A stretch of 64,000 bases of DNA from Melastoma dodecandrum (lineage: Eukaryota; Streptophyta; Magnoliopsida; Myrtales; Melastomataceae): the NCBI GenBank assembly GCA_029817715.1, contig JARUPY010000525.1, positions 115,486-179,485 on the forward strand, written 5' to 3'. The notes beneath the pieces were generated by a model. It ran no database searches. It saw only the letters and a program-made list of their open reading frames with translations, and was not told where the DNA came from. Positions 33,884 through 47,470 of this stretch are shown piece by piece. The translations under genes were made by a program, and so were the position numbers. The stretch's first letter is position 1, and each line of letters starts with the position of its first letter.

Positions 33884-35421
33884 TGTTACTGTGTGCACGT
33901 ATGTACCAAGACACTTTGTAATATATGTGAATAGTTGTTAATAAAGGCAAGTATTTACTGTTTATTAATTACTTTTCTGCTCGTAATTAACTTTACGGTA
34001 AAGTCCCATAGATTGATAATTTGTCAATCTAAAATTGTCCTTGATCGGATAGATGTTTAGATGGGACATAAACATCTAGATCAACGCCGAGTATAACTTA
34101 GGTCGAGTTAGACCAAGGGATGCATGTTCAAGTTATACTCGGGGGTGCCTAAGTTTAGGGTACACTGGACACGACCCGTTTATAGAGAATACCACATATT
34201 AAGCGTCATTGGTCACTTCTCTTGTTGAACGAGTGTAACTGATCTCCTGACTTGAGACCTCCATTTATTCTATGCGTGGAGTTGTTCACTTTGATGCCGT
34301 TAAAAGCAGTCTTTAATCGGATTGTGAGTAATACGGTTATTGGGTGTGCAGCGAAGCGTAAAGAGGATAGTGTTGAGTCAATATAGGATTCATCGCTCTA
34401 TTGGATTAGAGAGTTGATATCCTGGCCTCTTGATTGAAATATTAGTGATTTTAAACACACGGCCGTGGAGGAATGTTTATCATTCAAGTTAAGATCTATT
34501 ATATCTCAGAAATCAAGTAAAACGATTCATTCAGTGATGACACATAATGCACTGAATTAATCGGGATGTCGGTGAGATGAAGAGATTGAATTACACAGTA
34601 ATCGGTTCATAGTGGTTTTGGTTCATGACCAATATTCTATTACGTTGGGTGACTGAAAACTGTTGCTAGACGGTTACCTCAGTCTGTGTATGGATGTACA
34701 TTGCCTTCATATATAGAACCTAGAGGGTCGCACGCAAAAGCACGTAAACACGGACATTGTTATTTAATTCTAATGGATACTAGAATTATAATTTTTCAGA
34801 ATTAGAATTTGTTGGACTACAAATTTATTCTGAAATATCAGAAGCATAAAATTCTAATGTCGGATTTAATTTAGTAGAATGTGTCTAATTAACGAATAAA
34901 GTTTATAATAATATAATATTATAATTATTTAAATCATATTATATTATTATAAAATCCTAAGTGTGACGTCAATCCTACATTCGTAGCTTTGCTACGTGTG
35001 TGTTGATTGAACTAATTTCAATTGAAAATTGTATTGACGGTACCCTGTGTATTAAGGAATTCCACATTATAAATTGAAGCTTCGGCTTCCACAGACGAGT
35101 TAGTGACTTCCTTCTGAAAAAGAAAAGAGAAAGATTACGGTCGGAGAACCATATCTTCCGCAAAAGGCTTCCGAAAGAAACATAGAGTGAAGAACTCAGA
35201 GGGCTAGCACCAAAAGGAGTTCGAAGTTGTTTGTGTTTCGTGTGCGTGGATACTTCTAGAGGAGTCACGTTTGGGACTCTTAAAACTCGCATCCAATATA
35301 ACAAGGTATGTGTTTTATTTAACGTTATTATTCGATTTATACGTACCACATAGATCCGGGACTGTGTTTCGAACATTATTTTTCGAAACGAGCTTCCGCT
35401 GCGCCCGGTGGAAACCCAACA
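33884..35421 (+). repeat. 5' LTR of the Angela-type element (1538 bp)
   Basis: TGTTACTGTGTGCACG ... GGAAACCCAACA, followed by one base and the primer-binding site. Contains an AT-palindromic stretch (about 34905-34950) that differs in length from the 3' LTR. Confidence 0.95.
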
Positions 35422-35422
35422 G

Positions 35423-35434
35423 TGGTATCCGAGC
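35423..35434 (+). other. Primer-binding site
   Basis: TGGTATCCGAGC, one base after the LTR; one mismatch to the usual TGGTATCAGAGC complementary to initiator methionine tRNA. Confidence 0.8.
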
Positions 35435-36481
35435 TTATTTGTGATCGTATCATATAAATCGATGCTTTACTTTAACAATTAGAAAACTATTGTTACGTTT
35501 TAAATCTACTGTGCTTCCTTAACTATTTTAAGTCACAGTGAGTTTAGACGAACATAACTATTATTGCCGACCCATCCTATTATATTCTCATCACTGATTG
35601 GGATAGATCTTAAGTTATAAGATTACGTGGGTTGGTTTTATTGTGATTTGAGTAAGCATTTAATCTGCCATATTGATAAAATTATAATTTATTCTTAATA
35701 TAAAAAAAGGAAGGAATAAATTATAATTGTACCCAAATCTAAGTACAAGCTGCCTAAGTATGTTTGCCGAGACTGAAAGAAATTAAGAAATCTTTCACGG
35801 GGTAGATTTATTTATGGGAATTAAATATATATAATTCTCAAAGGCAAACATGTTTCTCAGATATATTAAACGGGGCTCACAAGTTACCCAATTTGAAATA
35901 AGGCCGAGAGGCAAAATGAAAACCTATTGGGCCATAAGATGGGCTTGAAATTAGAATGACATAATAAAGCCCATTAATTATATATTGGTGAGACAACTAA
36001 TCAAAATCCCCTAAATATTAAGTCAAGTTTTATTTGCCCTCCATCAATAATAATGAAAATAGTCGACGTACTTCGTGAGTCGGTACAGCTCAGTTGTGGG
36101 CTCGCGTTAGTATAGTTGTAGTTTTTCATAAATTATTAATGGGTCAACTTAACTCAGATTAATTGATTTGTTAGCTTAGCTAAGGTCAATTGATTTGATG
36201 GGCAAGGGGTTTAAGAAAATATCAACCTAAGTTAATAATACCGAGGGTCACATAGATTTGTGACTGGTGAGTAGTACCTACTTAATGACTATGGTGTGTA
36301 GGTACAGCTCAGTTGTGTGCACGCTATAGGATTTGAGTATTCGGTCCCGCTAGGAATTATTACCAACTAATTCTCGAGCTTAATAGTGGGGGCTATTAGG
36401 TTTGAATAAAATAGTGGGAGTTTATAAAAGTTCTTTATATAACTATTCACAAATAATGATTCAAAAATTTATTTGTTGTAG

Positions 36482-39400
36482 ATGTCAACCAACCTTTCGC
36501 TGCGAAGTATTTTGGAGAAAGAAAATATCCTCCAAGGACCAAACTACCTGGACTGGTATCGAAAGCTCAAGATTGTACTGAAACAAGAGAGAAAGTTTCA
36601 TGTACTAGATTCTGAGCCACCAACTGTGCCCACAGCAGACACTTCTGAAACAGATCGGATCATCTATGATCAATATGTGGAAGATGCTATTGACGTCCAA
36701 TGTCTCATGTTATCTGCGATGTCTCCAGAGTTGCAGAAGCAGCATGAGAATATGAGCGCTAGGGATATTGATATCCATTTGCGCGAGCTCTTCCAAGAAA
36801 GTGCACGGACTGAGAGATTTGAAATCTCTCGAGCGTTTTTCGGGATGAAATTGCAGGAAGGGAACTCTGTCGGGCCTCATGTACTCAAGATGATAGGGTA
36901 CATAGAGAAGCTCGCAAGTTTGGGCTCCAAGATGGATACTCATTTGGCTGTTGATGCCATTTTGTGTTCCCTGCCTCCATCGTTCGCTCCGTTCGTGATG
37001 AACTTTAATATGAACAACATGGAGAAGAGTCTTGCCGATCTGTTGACCATGCTCAAGACAACAGAGAAAGACATGAAACAGAAGACTGTTTCAAATGCAA
37101 TGTTGGTGAGAAATACCAACAAGAGAATGAGCAAAGGGAAGTTCAACCCCAAGGTCAAGAAATCAGAGATGTCTGCTTACCCGGGCCAAAAGCCCAAACT
37201 GAAGAAAGGCCAACAGATTCCCCAATCTGATGAGAAGGAAGCTATATGCTTTCACTGTGGCAAGAAAGGCCACTGGAAGAAGAATTGCTACCTCTTTCAA
37301 AAGAAAAATACTAGTGGGGCAGGTGCTTCAGGTATTTTTGTGATTGAATGCAATTTTTATGTTTCGTCCTCATGGGTCCTAGATTCAGGATGTAGTTCTC
37401 ATATCTGTGTAGACCTGCAGGGACTAAGTGAATGCAGACGGTTGTCCAAGGGCGAGATGGACCTACGAGTGGCTAATGGAGCAAGAGTAGCTGTATTAGC
37501 TGTAGGGACTTATAAAATAAGTTTGCCTAGTGGACTTGTTTTGAAACTAGAAAACCGTTGTTATGTTCCAAGTTTTTCTAAGAACATCATCTCGGTGTCC
37601 AGTTTAGACACCAAGGGCTTTGTGTTTAAATTTAAGGACAAGATGTGTTCCTTTTATCTAGATGATGTTTTCTATGGAAATGGATCATTAAACAATGGTT
37701 TGTATGTTTTAAACTTACATGAGCCGGTACATTCCATCGAGAATAAGAAACAGAAATCGTGTGACTCAAACCCAACTTACCTTTGGCATTGTAGACTTGG
37801 TCATATAAACGAGAAGCGCATTGCTAAGTTACTCAATGATGGGTATTTGGATTCATTTGAATTAGAATCCATAGATGCATGCGAAGCTTGTTTACAAGGA
37901 AAGATGACCAAGAAGCCTTTTTCCAAGATTGGAGAAAGAGCGAATGAACTACTAGAACTCATACACAGTGATGTGTGTGGACCATTGTCAGTTCAGGCCA
38001 GAGGAGTTTATGTCTACTTCGTGACGTTTACCGATGATTTTAGCAGATATAGATATATCTATTTAATGCGGCAAAAGTCAGAAACTCTTGAAAAGTTTAA
38101 GGAGTTTAAGAATGAAGTAGAAAACCAACTTGACCAAAAGATTAAGATCCTTCGAAGTGATCGAGGGGGCGAGTATCTTAGTCAAGAATTCATTGATTAC
38201 CTCAAGGAGTGTGGCATAATTTCACAACTTACACCTCCTCGAACGCCAGAGTGGAATGGTGTTTCAGAAAGGAGAAATCGCACACTCATGGATATGGTTA
38301 GATCAATGATGAGTCATGCAAGTCTTCCATTATCGTTTTGGGGTTATGCCTTAACGGCAGCATACATGCTTAACCGAGTTCCAACCAAAGCTGCAGATAA
38401 GACGCCATTTGAGTTATGGTTTGGAAAGAAGCCAAACTTCTCTTATCTCAAGGTATGGGGTTGCGATGCTTATGTGAAGAACGATAGTTCTGATAAGCTT
38501 GCAGCAAGATCCATCAAGTGTATGTTTGTAGGTTATCCCAAAGAAATAAAGGGATATTATTTTTATCTTCCAAGTGAGCACAAAGTTATTATTGCTCGAT
38601 ATGCTACCTTCTTAGAAAGAGAGTTTATTTCTAGAAGGGATAGTGGGAGTAAAATAAGTCTAGAAGAAATTTCAGACACTACAGACAAGTTGGAAAATGA
38701 ACAGTTGGATATGTAGATAGTACCACAAGTACAAGTGACTCCATTACCAGAACCTGTTCAAGAAACGCAAGATATACTTAAGTCTACGAGAGCACATCGA
38801 GAACCCGAGAGATATGGGTGGATTATAACCCAACATGAGGATGTACTACTCGTCGAGAACGACGAACCGTTGACTTATGAGGAAGCAGTTGCTTCAATAG
38901 ATTCCGAGAAATGGCTAGATGCCATGAATTCCGAAATGGACTCCATGTATACCAACCAAGTTTGGGAGTTAGTAGATGCACCAATTGGGATAAAACCTAT
39001 TGGATGCAAGTGGGTCTTCAAGAAGAAGATCGACATGGATGGGAATGTTAATACCTATAAAGCAAGGCTAGTGGCAAAAGGTTTCACTCAACGTCAAGGG
39101 ATCGACTATGATGAAACATTTTCGCCAGTTGCAATGCTGAAGTCTATTCGGATTTTACTTGCTATTGCAGCTTACAAGGATTACGAGATCTGGCAAATGG
39201 ACATTAAAACTGCTTTCTTAAACGGAAAGCTAGAGGAGGAAGTGTACATGGTACAACCTCCTGGTTTTATAACGTTTGAGAATACAGATAAAGTATGTAA
39301 GCTGAAGAGATCCATTTATGGATTAAAGCAAGCTTCTCGGAGCTGGAACATAAGATTTGATGAAGCAGTTAAGGATTTTGGCTTCATCAAGAATCCAGAT

Positions 39401-40445
39401 GAACCTTGCGTTTACAAAAGGGTTTGTGGGAGCAGTATTGTCTTCCTAGTGCTGTATGTTGACGATATACTTCTTGTTGGAAATGATAAGTTCAGCCTAG
39501 AATATACTAAAGATTGGCTGAATAAGCGTTTTTCAATGAAGGATCTTGGGGAAGCAACTTATATATTAGGTATTAGAATATACCGAGATCGACAAAGAAG
39601 ACTGCTAGGGCTAAGTCAAAGTACATATATTGACAAGGTACTAAAGAGATTCAATATGCAAGATTCTAAGAGAGGATTCTTGCCTATGTCACATGGTATA
39701 CAACTCTCCAAGGCGATGTGTCCACAGACACTAGAGGAGAGAAAGAGAATGGGTAAGATACCATATGCTTCGGCTATTGGATCTATTATGTATGCCATGA
39801 TATGTACAAGACCTGATGTATCGTATGCTTTGAGCATGACAAGTAGATATCAGGGTGATCCTGGAGAGGGTCATTGGACAGCAGTCAAAACTATCCTCAA
39901 GTATCTAAGAAGAATAAAAGATATGTTCGTGGTCTATGGAGGCGATGAGGAATTGGTTGTCGGAGGATATACTGACGCCAGTTTCCAGACAGATCGTGAC
40001 GATCTAAAATCACAGCTGGGTTATGTATTTTGTCTAAATGGAGCAGCTGTTTGCTGGAAAAGTTCAAAGCAAGAAACAGTTGCGGATTCTACAGCAGAGT
40101 CCGAGTACATAGCAGCTTCTGAAGCGTCAAAAGAAGCTGTTTGGATCAAGAATTTTATGACAGAACTTGAAGTGGTTTCCTAGTAGTCATGGTCCAATAC
40201 TACTATACTGTGACAACAATGCTGCCATAGCACAGGCAAAGGAACCAAGGTCTCACCAGCGATCTAAGCATGTACTGCGGAAATATCACATCCTCAGAGA
40301 AATAGTTCAGAGGGGTGATGTGTTGGTAAGTAAAGTAGACACTAGCGAGAATATCGCAGATCCACTCACTAAGGCCTTACCCCAGCAGAAACATGAGTCC
40401 CATGTGAGGGGCCTAGGACTGAGAGTTCATAGTGCTTGGCAATAG
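36482..40445 (+). pseudogene. Copia gag-pol polyprotein with one stop and one frameshift
   Basis: First open part 36482-38716: copia-type gag with LEKENILQGPNYLDWYRKL near its start and a CFHCGKKGHWKKNC zinc knuckle at about residue 256. Protease WVLDSGCSSH follows at about 298, then the GAG-pre-integrase HCRLGH region (about 436). The integrase core has HSDVCGPL, RSDRGGEY and EWNGVSERR. A TAG (38714-38716) ends it; the next part (38735-40183) is in the same frame. It holds RT (KARLVAKGFTQRQGIDYDET, catalytic LYVDDILLVGN near 39457) and most of RNase H. A +1 shift near 40180 leads to 40167-40445, with DNNAAIAQAKEPRSHQRSKH and ADPLTKALP. Apart from these two lesions all domains are present. 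Confidence 0.95.
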
Positions 40446-40459
40446 TGCAAGTGGGAGAT

Positions 40460-42021
40460 TGTTAGTGTGTGCACGTATGTGCCAAGACACTTTGTAATAT
40501 ATGTGAATAGTTGTTAATAAAGGCAAGTATTTACTGTTTATTAATTACTTTTCTGCTCGTAATTAACTTTACGGTAAAGTCCCATAGATTGATAATTTGT
40601 CAATCTAAAATTGTCCTTGATCGGATAGATGTTTAGATGGGACATAAACATCTAGATCAACGCCGAGTATAACTTAGGTCGAGTTAGACCAAGGGATGCA
40701 TGTTCAAGTTATACTCGGGGGTGCCTAAGTTTAGGGTACACTGGACACGACCCGTTTATAGAGAATACCACATATTAAGCGTCATTGGTCACTTCTCTTG
40801 TTGAACGAGTGTAACTGATCTCCTAACTTGAGACCTCCATTTATTCTATGCGTGGAGTTGTTCACTTTGATGCCGTTAAAAGCAGTCTTTAATCGGATTG
40901 TGAGTAATACGGTTATTGGGTGTGCAGCGAAGCGTAAAGAGGATAGTGTTGAGTCAATATAGGATTCATCGCTCTATTGGATTAGAGAGTTGATATCCTG
41001 GCCTCTTGATTGAGATATTAGTGATTTTAAACACACGGCCGTGGAGGAATGTTTATCATTCAAGTTAAGATCTATTATATCTCAGAAATCAAGTAAAACG
41101 ATTCATTCAGTGATGACACATAATGCACTGAATTAATCGGGATGTCGGTGAGATGAAGAGATTGAATTACACAGTAATCGGTTCATAGTGGTTTTGGTTC
41201 ATGACCAATATTCTATTACGTTGGGTGACTGAAAACTGTTGCTAGACGGTTACCTCAGTCTGTGTATGGATGTACATTGCCTTCATATATAGAACCTAGA
41301 GGGTCGCACGCAAAAGCACGTAAACACGGACATTGTTATTTAATTCTAATGGATATTAGAATTATAAATTTTCAGAATTAGAATTTGTTGGACTACAAAT
41401 TTATTCTGAAATATCGGAAGCATAAAATTCTAATGTTGGATTTAATTTAGTAAAATTTGTCAATTAACGGATAAAGTTTTATAATAATATAATATTATAA
41501 TTATTTAAATCATTATATTATATTATTAATTATTATTATTATATTATTATAAAATCCTAAGTGTGACGTCAATCCTACATTCGTAGCTTTGCTACGTGTG
41601 TGTTGATTGAACTAATTTCAATTGAAAATTGTATTGAAGGTACCCTGTGTATTAAGGAATCCCACATTATAAATTGAAGCTTCGGCTTCCACAGACGAGT
41701 TAGTGACTTCCTTCTGAAAAAGTAAAGAGAAAGATTACGGTCGGAGAACCGTGTCTTCCACAAAAGGGTTCCGAAAGAAACATAGAGTGAAGAACTCCGA
41801 GGACTAGCACCAAAAGGAGTTCGAAGTTGTTTGTGTTTCGTGTGCGTGGATACTTCTAGAGGAGTCACGTTTGGGACTCTTAAAGCTCGCATCCAATATA
41901 ACAAGGTATGTATTTTATTTAACGTTATTATTCGATTTATACGTATCACATAGATCCGGGACTGTGTTTCGAACATTATTTTTCGAAACGAGCTTCCGCT
42001 GCGCCCGGTGGAAACCCAACA
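40460..42021 (+). repeat. 3' LTR of the Angela-type element (1562 bp)
   Basis: TGTTAGTGTGTGCACG ... GGAAACCCAACA, followed by target duplication TCATC. About 24 bp longer than the 5' LTR because of an expanded ATTATTATTAT region (about 41515-41550). Confidence 0.95.
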
Positions 42022-42026
42022 TCATC

Positions 42027-43019
42027 TTCAGTTTCATTTGTAAGCATAAGGTAAACACGGTTTACGCCTAGAAAATCAGGGGTAGGGCTTTTGAGAAAAC
42101 CCCAGTCTTCTCACATACAGCTCTCGACAAGGAAATCGCTCGAGATGGCAAGCTTGAAAAGGGAAGAATAGGGAGGTCTAAAGAAGATGGGTCTTAGAAA
42201 TCCCAAGTTGATGAAGGTAAAGAAAAAAATCTCGAGAGCAACCCTCGAGACCGAGAATGACAGCAAGGAAAGTCGTCAAAACACAACACACGATGCGAGA
42301 CGTGAGAAAGATCCCTATATATGAGGTGAACCTTTGGATTACACAAGTAGCAAATCTAATTCACGTCTTTGAATATATAAGGATTATGTATTACAGCATA
42401 AAAGACTGAGACTTTGTTCTTGACAGGCATAAGTCCAAATTTGGTAAACTTTATCATGCTCTCTTCCCCAACGTCCTGAAAGTGTCCACTCGCATGAACT
42501 AGAAGTGGAAATATATTTGACGAAACACATCCTGAGAATGTAGAATCAAGAAACGATTCTACTCGTAAACATGATGTGAGGATGATTTTAGGAGGGATTG
42601 GTCTTCAATTCAAAGGTCTATGACCGAATTGGCATAATCTGTTAGAGATTCTACGAAGGATATGTCCGAAAAGATAGATATACGAATTGTGTCCTCGGGA
42701 TAAAAAATTTATGAATGATGGATGGATAGAGGAGTTGGAAAACAAAAAGTCACTTTTTCAGAACAAAATTCTTGTAGTGATTTCGCAAATATAAATGCAG
42801 ACAACCCCGAGATTAACATTCCCTCGGGAATAGGGACCTCAAGAAATGTTGCTCCGTTTGTACCATAAAATCATAGTGTGAGGAATCAAATTGCCGAGTT
42901 AAGAACATATGGTTCTCGGGGCTGTAGGAGGAGTGGAAGTTTGTTTATATAAGAGTCTAATCCCAGAGTGAATAGCACGTGACATAGAGATCCCGAGAGG
43001 CTATCGGGTCCCTAACTTC
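42027..43019 (+). other. Probable 5' part of the gypsy remnant, no clear domain
   Basis: Sits between the Angela insertion site and recognisable gypsy gag. Purine-rich reading with no motif strong enough to call; likely gag N-terminus or leader of the element described next. Confidence 0.4.
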
Positions 43020-46000
43020 ACTCTCTTTTTGAGAGAAAGATAAGATGACTCTAATAGAACACATAACTCGATTTGCCCATACTTTCCATCCCTGAATTTG
43101 TGAAACTTAAGCTTTTTCCGAATTCTCAGACAGGGGATACCTTTAGTTGGTATTCGAGATTATCTCCTAACTTTAATCATAGTTGGGTAAAAAAGTAAAC
43201 ACAGTTCTTGAAAGCTTTCTCTGGGCTCGATGTCGTGTCATCCTTCGCAGAAGTGATTCAAATGAAACAATCACCTCGAGAGAGTCTGTTGATATAAGAT
43301 TGCACTAAAAAGGGGGGATTGAATAAGTGCCTTAAGAATTATGACACTTTTTCGTTTACAGAAGCGTCACTCTGTGTGATTACAGAATCTGGATCTGCTG
43401 GACAGATTTCCAATTCTGAGATAAGTTATCTTATGTGTAAGCGACACAAAGATTTATAGTGGTTACGCAAATAATGCATACGTCCACTCTTCCAGCGCTC
43501 ACCCCATTTAGGGCGTATTCACTATGTGTTGATCAAGGACTTTACAGATGCACACTTCTATCAGAAATGTGACTAACAACTTGCACGTACTCACGTGACT
43601 AACTCAACCCGCACGCAACCGACGTGTCTGACTCTCGCTCCTCACTGAGCCCGTGGCTTGACTGCTACCACCTGCCCTAGTGGCTTGACGGCTACCCCCT
43701 GCCCTCGTGGCTTGACGGCTACCACCTGCCAACGTGACTTAATGGCTACCACCTGCCTTTGCACACAACCTGTGTGACTAACAACCTGCACAAACAGAAC
43801 AAAGCAACTACAACACCAACAGTCTGCAGCTACAGAAGAAGCTCTTTCTCAGAGGTGATCAGCTTGGTGAATTCACAACGGACGCTCTCAGCTTTTGCAA
43901 CGGTGAAGGCACAAGGATTCTGGTAAGCTTTTTGGTAGAACGACAAGTTCGAAATGTTGCTTCACTCTTGCATTTAAGCTTGTCCACATAATGAAGTTTC
44001 TCAATCAATCACCAATGGCTAGTTAATCCACTTGCCATTTTCTCCAAGATTCGATCCTATGGGAAAACTTCCAAAGACACAAAGCATTATCCTTAGTAAT
44101 AACATATAATAATAAATCGGATTAATCACCCAATAAGAGATAATGTCTACTCCTCAGAAGCTGTTTTCTGCAACAGCAGAATCAACACTTTTCCTTATAT
44201 GACTTTTGCATTGGGATCGATTTGTTTCCATGATATGAAAACATTCCCGTTGTAAGATATTCTCACCAAGTCAGGGAGATTTCAACCTAATTAGATTGCA
44301 GCCAAATTTCATAATTAGGATCACGTTAGTTAAGGAAATAAATCTTTCCAAAACAACTCAAGATTCAAGAATGAACCTAGACCTGATGCTAAAGTTAATT
44401 CAATAAGAATTAACTTAAGGACATATGAGATAAATATCTCACATGCTCGCATATTGAACAATTTCGAATAAGGAAATCGTCACTCACAGAAATACCATTC
44501 TGTAAACCGTAGTAAGTACTCCAGCAACGAGAGTTATAACAATTGTGACACAAATGCTCATCTCTGTAACAGAGATAATGGACTCAATAGTATATCTTGT
44601 CCTTAGAACACCATTTCTGATGGCTAGATCATTTTCCCCGTTGAAGTACTCCACATAACTCTTTTACGTATTGCACAGATAACAGAGAGCGGCTTCCACA
44701 CCCGAAGTCCTGTTCTTCTGTACACTTAAATAGCACATTAGCAATACATAACCTTTGTCATTATCAAAACCAGATTATATCAACAGAGTCCAGTAGCTTT
44801 CTTAATGATATTTAAGAAATAATAGCTGAAAAGATCAACTAGAGCTAGCCCAAAATTCTCTAACATTCGAGTTAAGGAAAAAATTACAAGGAGAAAGGTT
44901 TTGAGATTCTTACGAGCCCTTTAGGAAAGCAACTGAATATCATCTTCTTCTTCTCGAGGAGTTCCATAATCTAGAAACTGTCAAGCTAAGCCCTCGTGGG
45001 TAGAAGTCGATGTAGCAGAGTTTGTAAAAGGGCAACAGACGATTTGTGAGCCTTTTGTGAAGAAAAACTCTAGAGCTTGAGCTTCCCAAACAACAGATGA
45101 TAAGAGAAGTTTTCATTTGATATCGAACATATTGAGAAAATATTGGATACGTTGTATAAAAAGGTCGAATTAAATTGAAACTAGGGCATAAAATTCCTTC
45201 GAATGAAAGAGAGAAAGATAAAATATTATAAATGGCATGAAACTTTCACTCATACTACGCATGACTATGTTCGTTTAGGAATCTTCTCCAGGATTTAATC
45301 GAGTCGAAAGTACTATATTTTGTTGAAGTCAATGAATCGAATATTATTGATAATAAACCATTCGAGGAAGAATTAGCTATGCATATGTTCGACTACCGGA
45401 ACAAAAGTGCACGAAATGCGAAATTGATGGAGAAGGTTTAATATCTTATCTCGAAACTGACCATGGTTATGAAAGCAGGGAATCAATGCATCAGAAGAAA
45501 CACAATTTGTTCAAGTGCCTGATTGAGAGAGAGATCATGAGATGCCCAATTCGAGAAATCGAGGACTCTTTTTATTTTTGGCATTTAGATTCGACTCACA
45601 CCTTCTTAGATGAAGAAGACATATACAAAACCACTTTTCGTTGCATATTGCTATATTCGAGTGGGTTGGGACGCCTTTCAGATTAAAAAATGCCGGAGCA
45701 ACTTATTAAAGAGCTATGGATGTTATTTTCGATCCTTTGATCAGAAAAACAATGGATGTATATATAGACAATGTTATTGTTAAATCCAAAGTCAAGGACT
45801 CACACATTGAAGATCTTCGAAATGCATTACTCAGGATGAGAAGACTCCGATAAAAGTTAAACCCTTTAAAATGTGCGTTTGGAGTTCGATTCAGACGATT
45901 TCTCGGTTTCTTAGTCCATCAACGAGGGATTGAAGTGGATCCAACAAGGCCAAAGCCATTCACAAGTAATAAGAAAGAGCTACAAGCTTTCTTGTGATGA

Positions 46001-47470
46001 AAAAACTACCTAAGGAGATTTATTGAGAAAAACAAAAGTATTCTCAACATTGATAAGAGGTAAAAGTAAGTTCTTGTGGACAGAGTAGCATGAGAAGGCT
46101 TTTAATAAATTAAAATTATATTAGGTGTCACCAGTGTTGGCTCCGCAAATCGGGAAACTGTTCATTTTGTATATTGCGGCCAATGAGACCTCGATAGGAG
46201 CATTGCTCGCACAAGAAGATGTGATGGGGAAGGAAAGAGGTGTAATTATTTGTCCTGCGTTTTAAACGATGCAGAAACAAGATATTCACCGACCGAAAAA
46301 TTATGCTTATTAGTGTATTATGTCGTAATGAAGTTGTGACACAATATTAAGATAAGTGAAGTGTATGTCGTCTCAAAGTCACAGGAAATAAAAACATTCT
46401 TTGAGAGTCCTTTCTTAGTCGGGAGACCAGTAAATGGAGCCTGTTGCCTGCTTTCGATTTGAGGTATATACCTCAGAAAGTCGTTAAAGATCAAGTTTGA
46501 ACCGACTTTTTAGTTGACTATGAAAGTGAAAAGTCAGTAGATCAAGAAGAAGAAGAAAAGAAAACTTGGGAAGCATGGTTTAATGGTTCATCCATGAAGA
46601 AGGGAACATGAATTGGTGTGATTACGAGATCACCAATCAGAATGGAAACAAGTCAGCTTTGAAACTAGTTGGTACAATAACTAATCATTCGGCTGAATAT
46701 GTGGCTCTTATTGTCATTAAAGGTGTTGCTAGGGAGTGGAGCAAGGTCGACACACGTAAGTGGAGATTCTCAATTGGTAGTAAACTAGCTAAATGGAGCA
46801 AGTATTTGTTATTCAAAGAATCTTAAAAAGTATCTTGAGAAGGCAAAATAATTGATTAATAAGTTTGTTAAAATTTCATTTTAGTTCATCAACATGAATG
46901 AAAATTCAAATACCAATGTGCTAGCCCAGTTAGCTTCTGGTCACAAAGAGAATGAGATACTTTTGCGAGAGTTAGGAGGTTCAATTCCTAAAATAGAATC
47001 AACCTTGTCAGAGAAACTGGAACCTCAAAACGTACTCAATTGCTTGATTGATATAATGGAACATGATAAAGACCGGAGAAAGCCTTATTTCGAGTTCCTA
47101 AGTAATCCCAAGATGAAGGTCACGAGAAGGTTGAAGATAGCTGCTCGACACTACATCTGTTTGGAAGGAATGTTATACAGGAAAACTCGAGAATGAGTTC
47201 TGTTGAAATGTGTTGACATGGGTGAAGCAACCCCAATCATGATAGAAACAGATAATGGGCTGTGTTGAGCACATCAATTGGGAAGGAAAATGTGTTGGGC
47301 AATCCAAAGACATGGGTTTTCCTAGCCTTCTTTGATGAAGAATTGCATAAAAATGGCTTAAAGATGTAGGAAATGTCAAAACTTTGGGCCTATAACTCGA
47401 GCATTCGCTGCCTAGCTTAACCTAATAATCAAGCCTCGACCTTTCAAATCTTGGGCTTCAAACATGATTG
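43020..47470 (+). pseudogene. Ty3/gypsy gag-pol remnant, split by an LTR
   Basis: Order of blocks on +, all frames needed. Retrotrans_gag at about 43045-43280 (KLKLFPNSQTGDTFSWYSRL, then MKQSPRES). After the LTR at 43287-44865, gag resumes (FELRKKLQGERF, about 44866-44905) and continues with YYKWHETFTHTTHDYVRL at about 45220-45275. RT lies at about 45660-45910 (WVGTPFRLKNAGATY, VYIDNVIVKS, LNPLKCAFG). RNase H is at about 46130-46480 and 46570-46830, the NVLAQLASGHKENE and integrase zinc-binding region at 46894-47200, and CRKCQNFGPITRAF with IIKPRPFKSWA near 47365-47455. Reading ends at about 47470, where minus-strand sequence begins. Same family as the remnant at 20-3600. Confidence 0.88.
43287..44865 (-). 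repeat. SIRE-like LTR inside gypsy gag (1.58 kb), no target duplication
   Basis: Bounded by TGTTGATA and CTCTAACA. By comparison with the minus-oriented LTR at 52781 (adjacent to a primer-binding site), it lies in minus orientation. Shared blocks are GCACTAAAAAGGGGGGATTG-type versus GCACTAAGAGTGGGGGGTTG, GTGGCTTGACGGCTACCACC runs, and TTGTCCACA...GGCTAGTTAATCCACTTGCC. Flanks (GAGTC / TTCGA) do not match, and gypsy gag resumes about 40 codons further on than it stopped. Either target sequence was lost on insertion or the LTR formed through a deletion. Confidence 0.75.

Larger units (their letters stand above)
33884..42021 (+). mobile_element. Near-complete Ty1/copia retrotransposon, Angela/Tork-like, 8.1 kb
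   Basis: Full structure visible: 5-bp target duplication TCATC on both sides (33879-33883 and 42022-42026); LTRs 33884-35421 and 40460-42021; primer-binding site TGGTATCCGAGC at 35423-35434 (initiator Met tRNA type); gag-pol 36482-40445; purine-rich AAGTGGGAGAT just before the 3' LTR. The LTR pair differs by roughly two dozen substitutions and a few indels by eye, mostly in the last 700 bp, so insertion is fairly recent. LTR length, element size and gag type suggest the Angela lineage of Tork-type copia elements. It cannot make an intact polyprotein (stop at 38714, frameshift near 40180). Confidence 0.95.
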
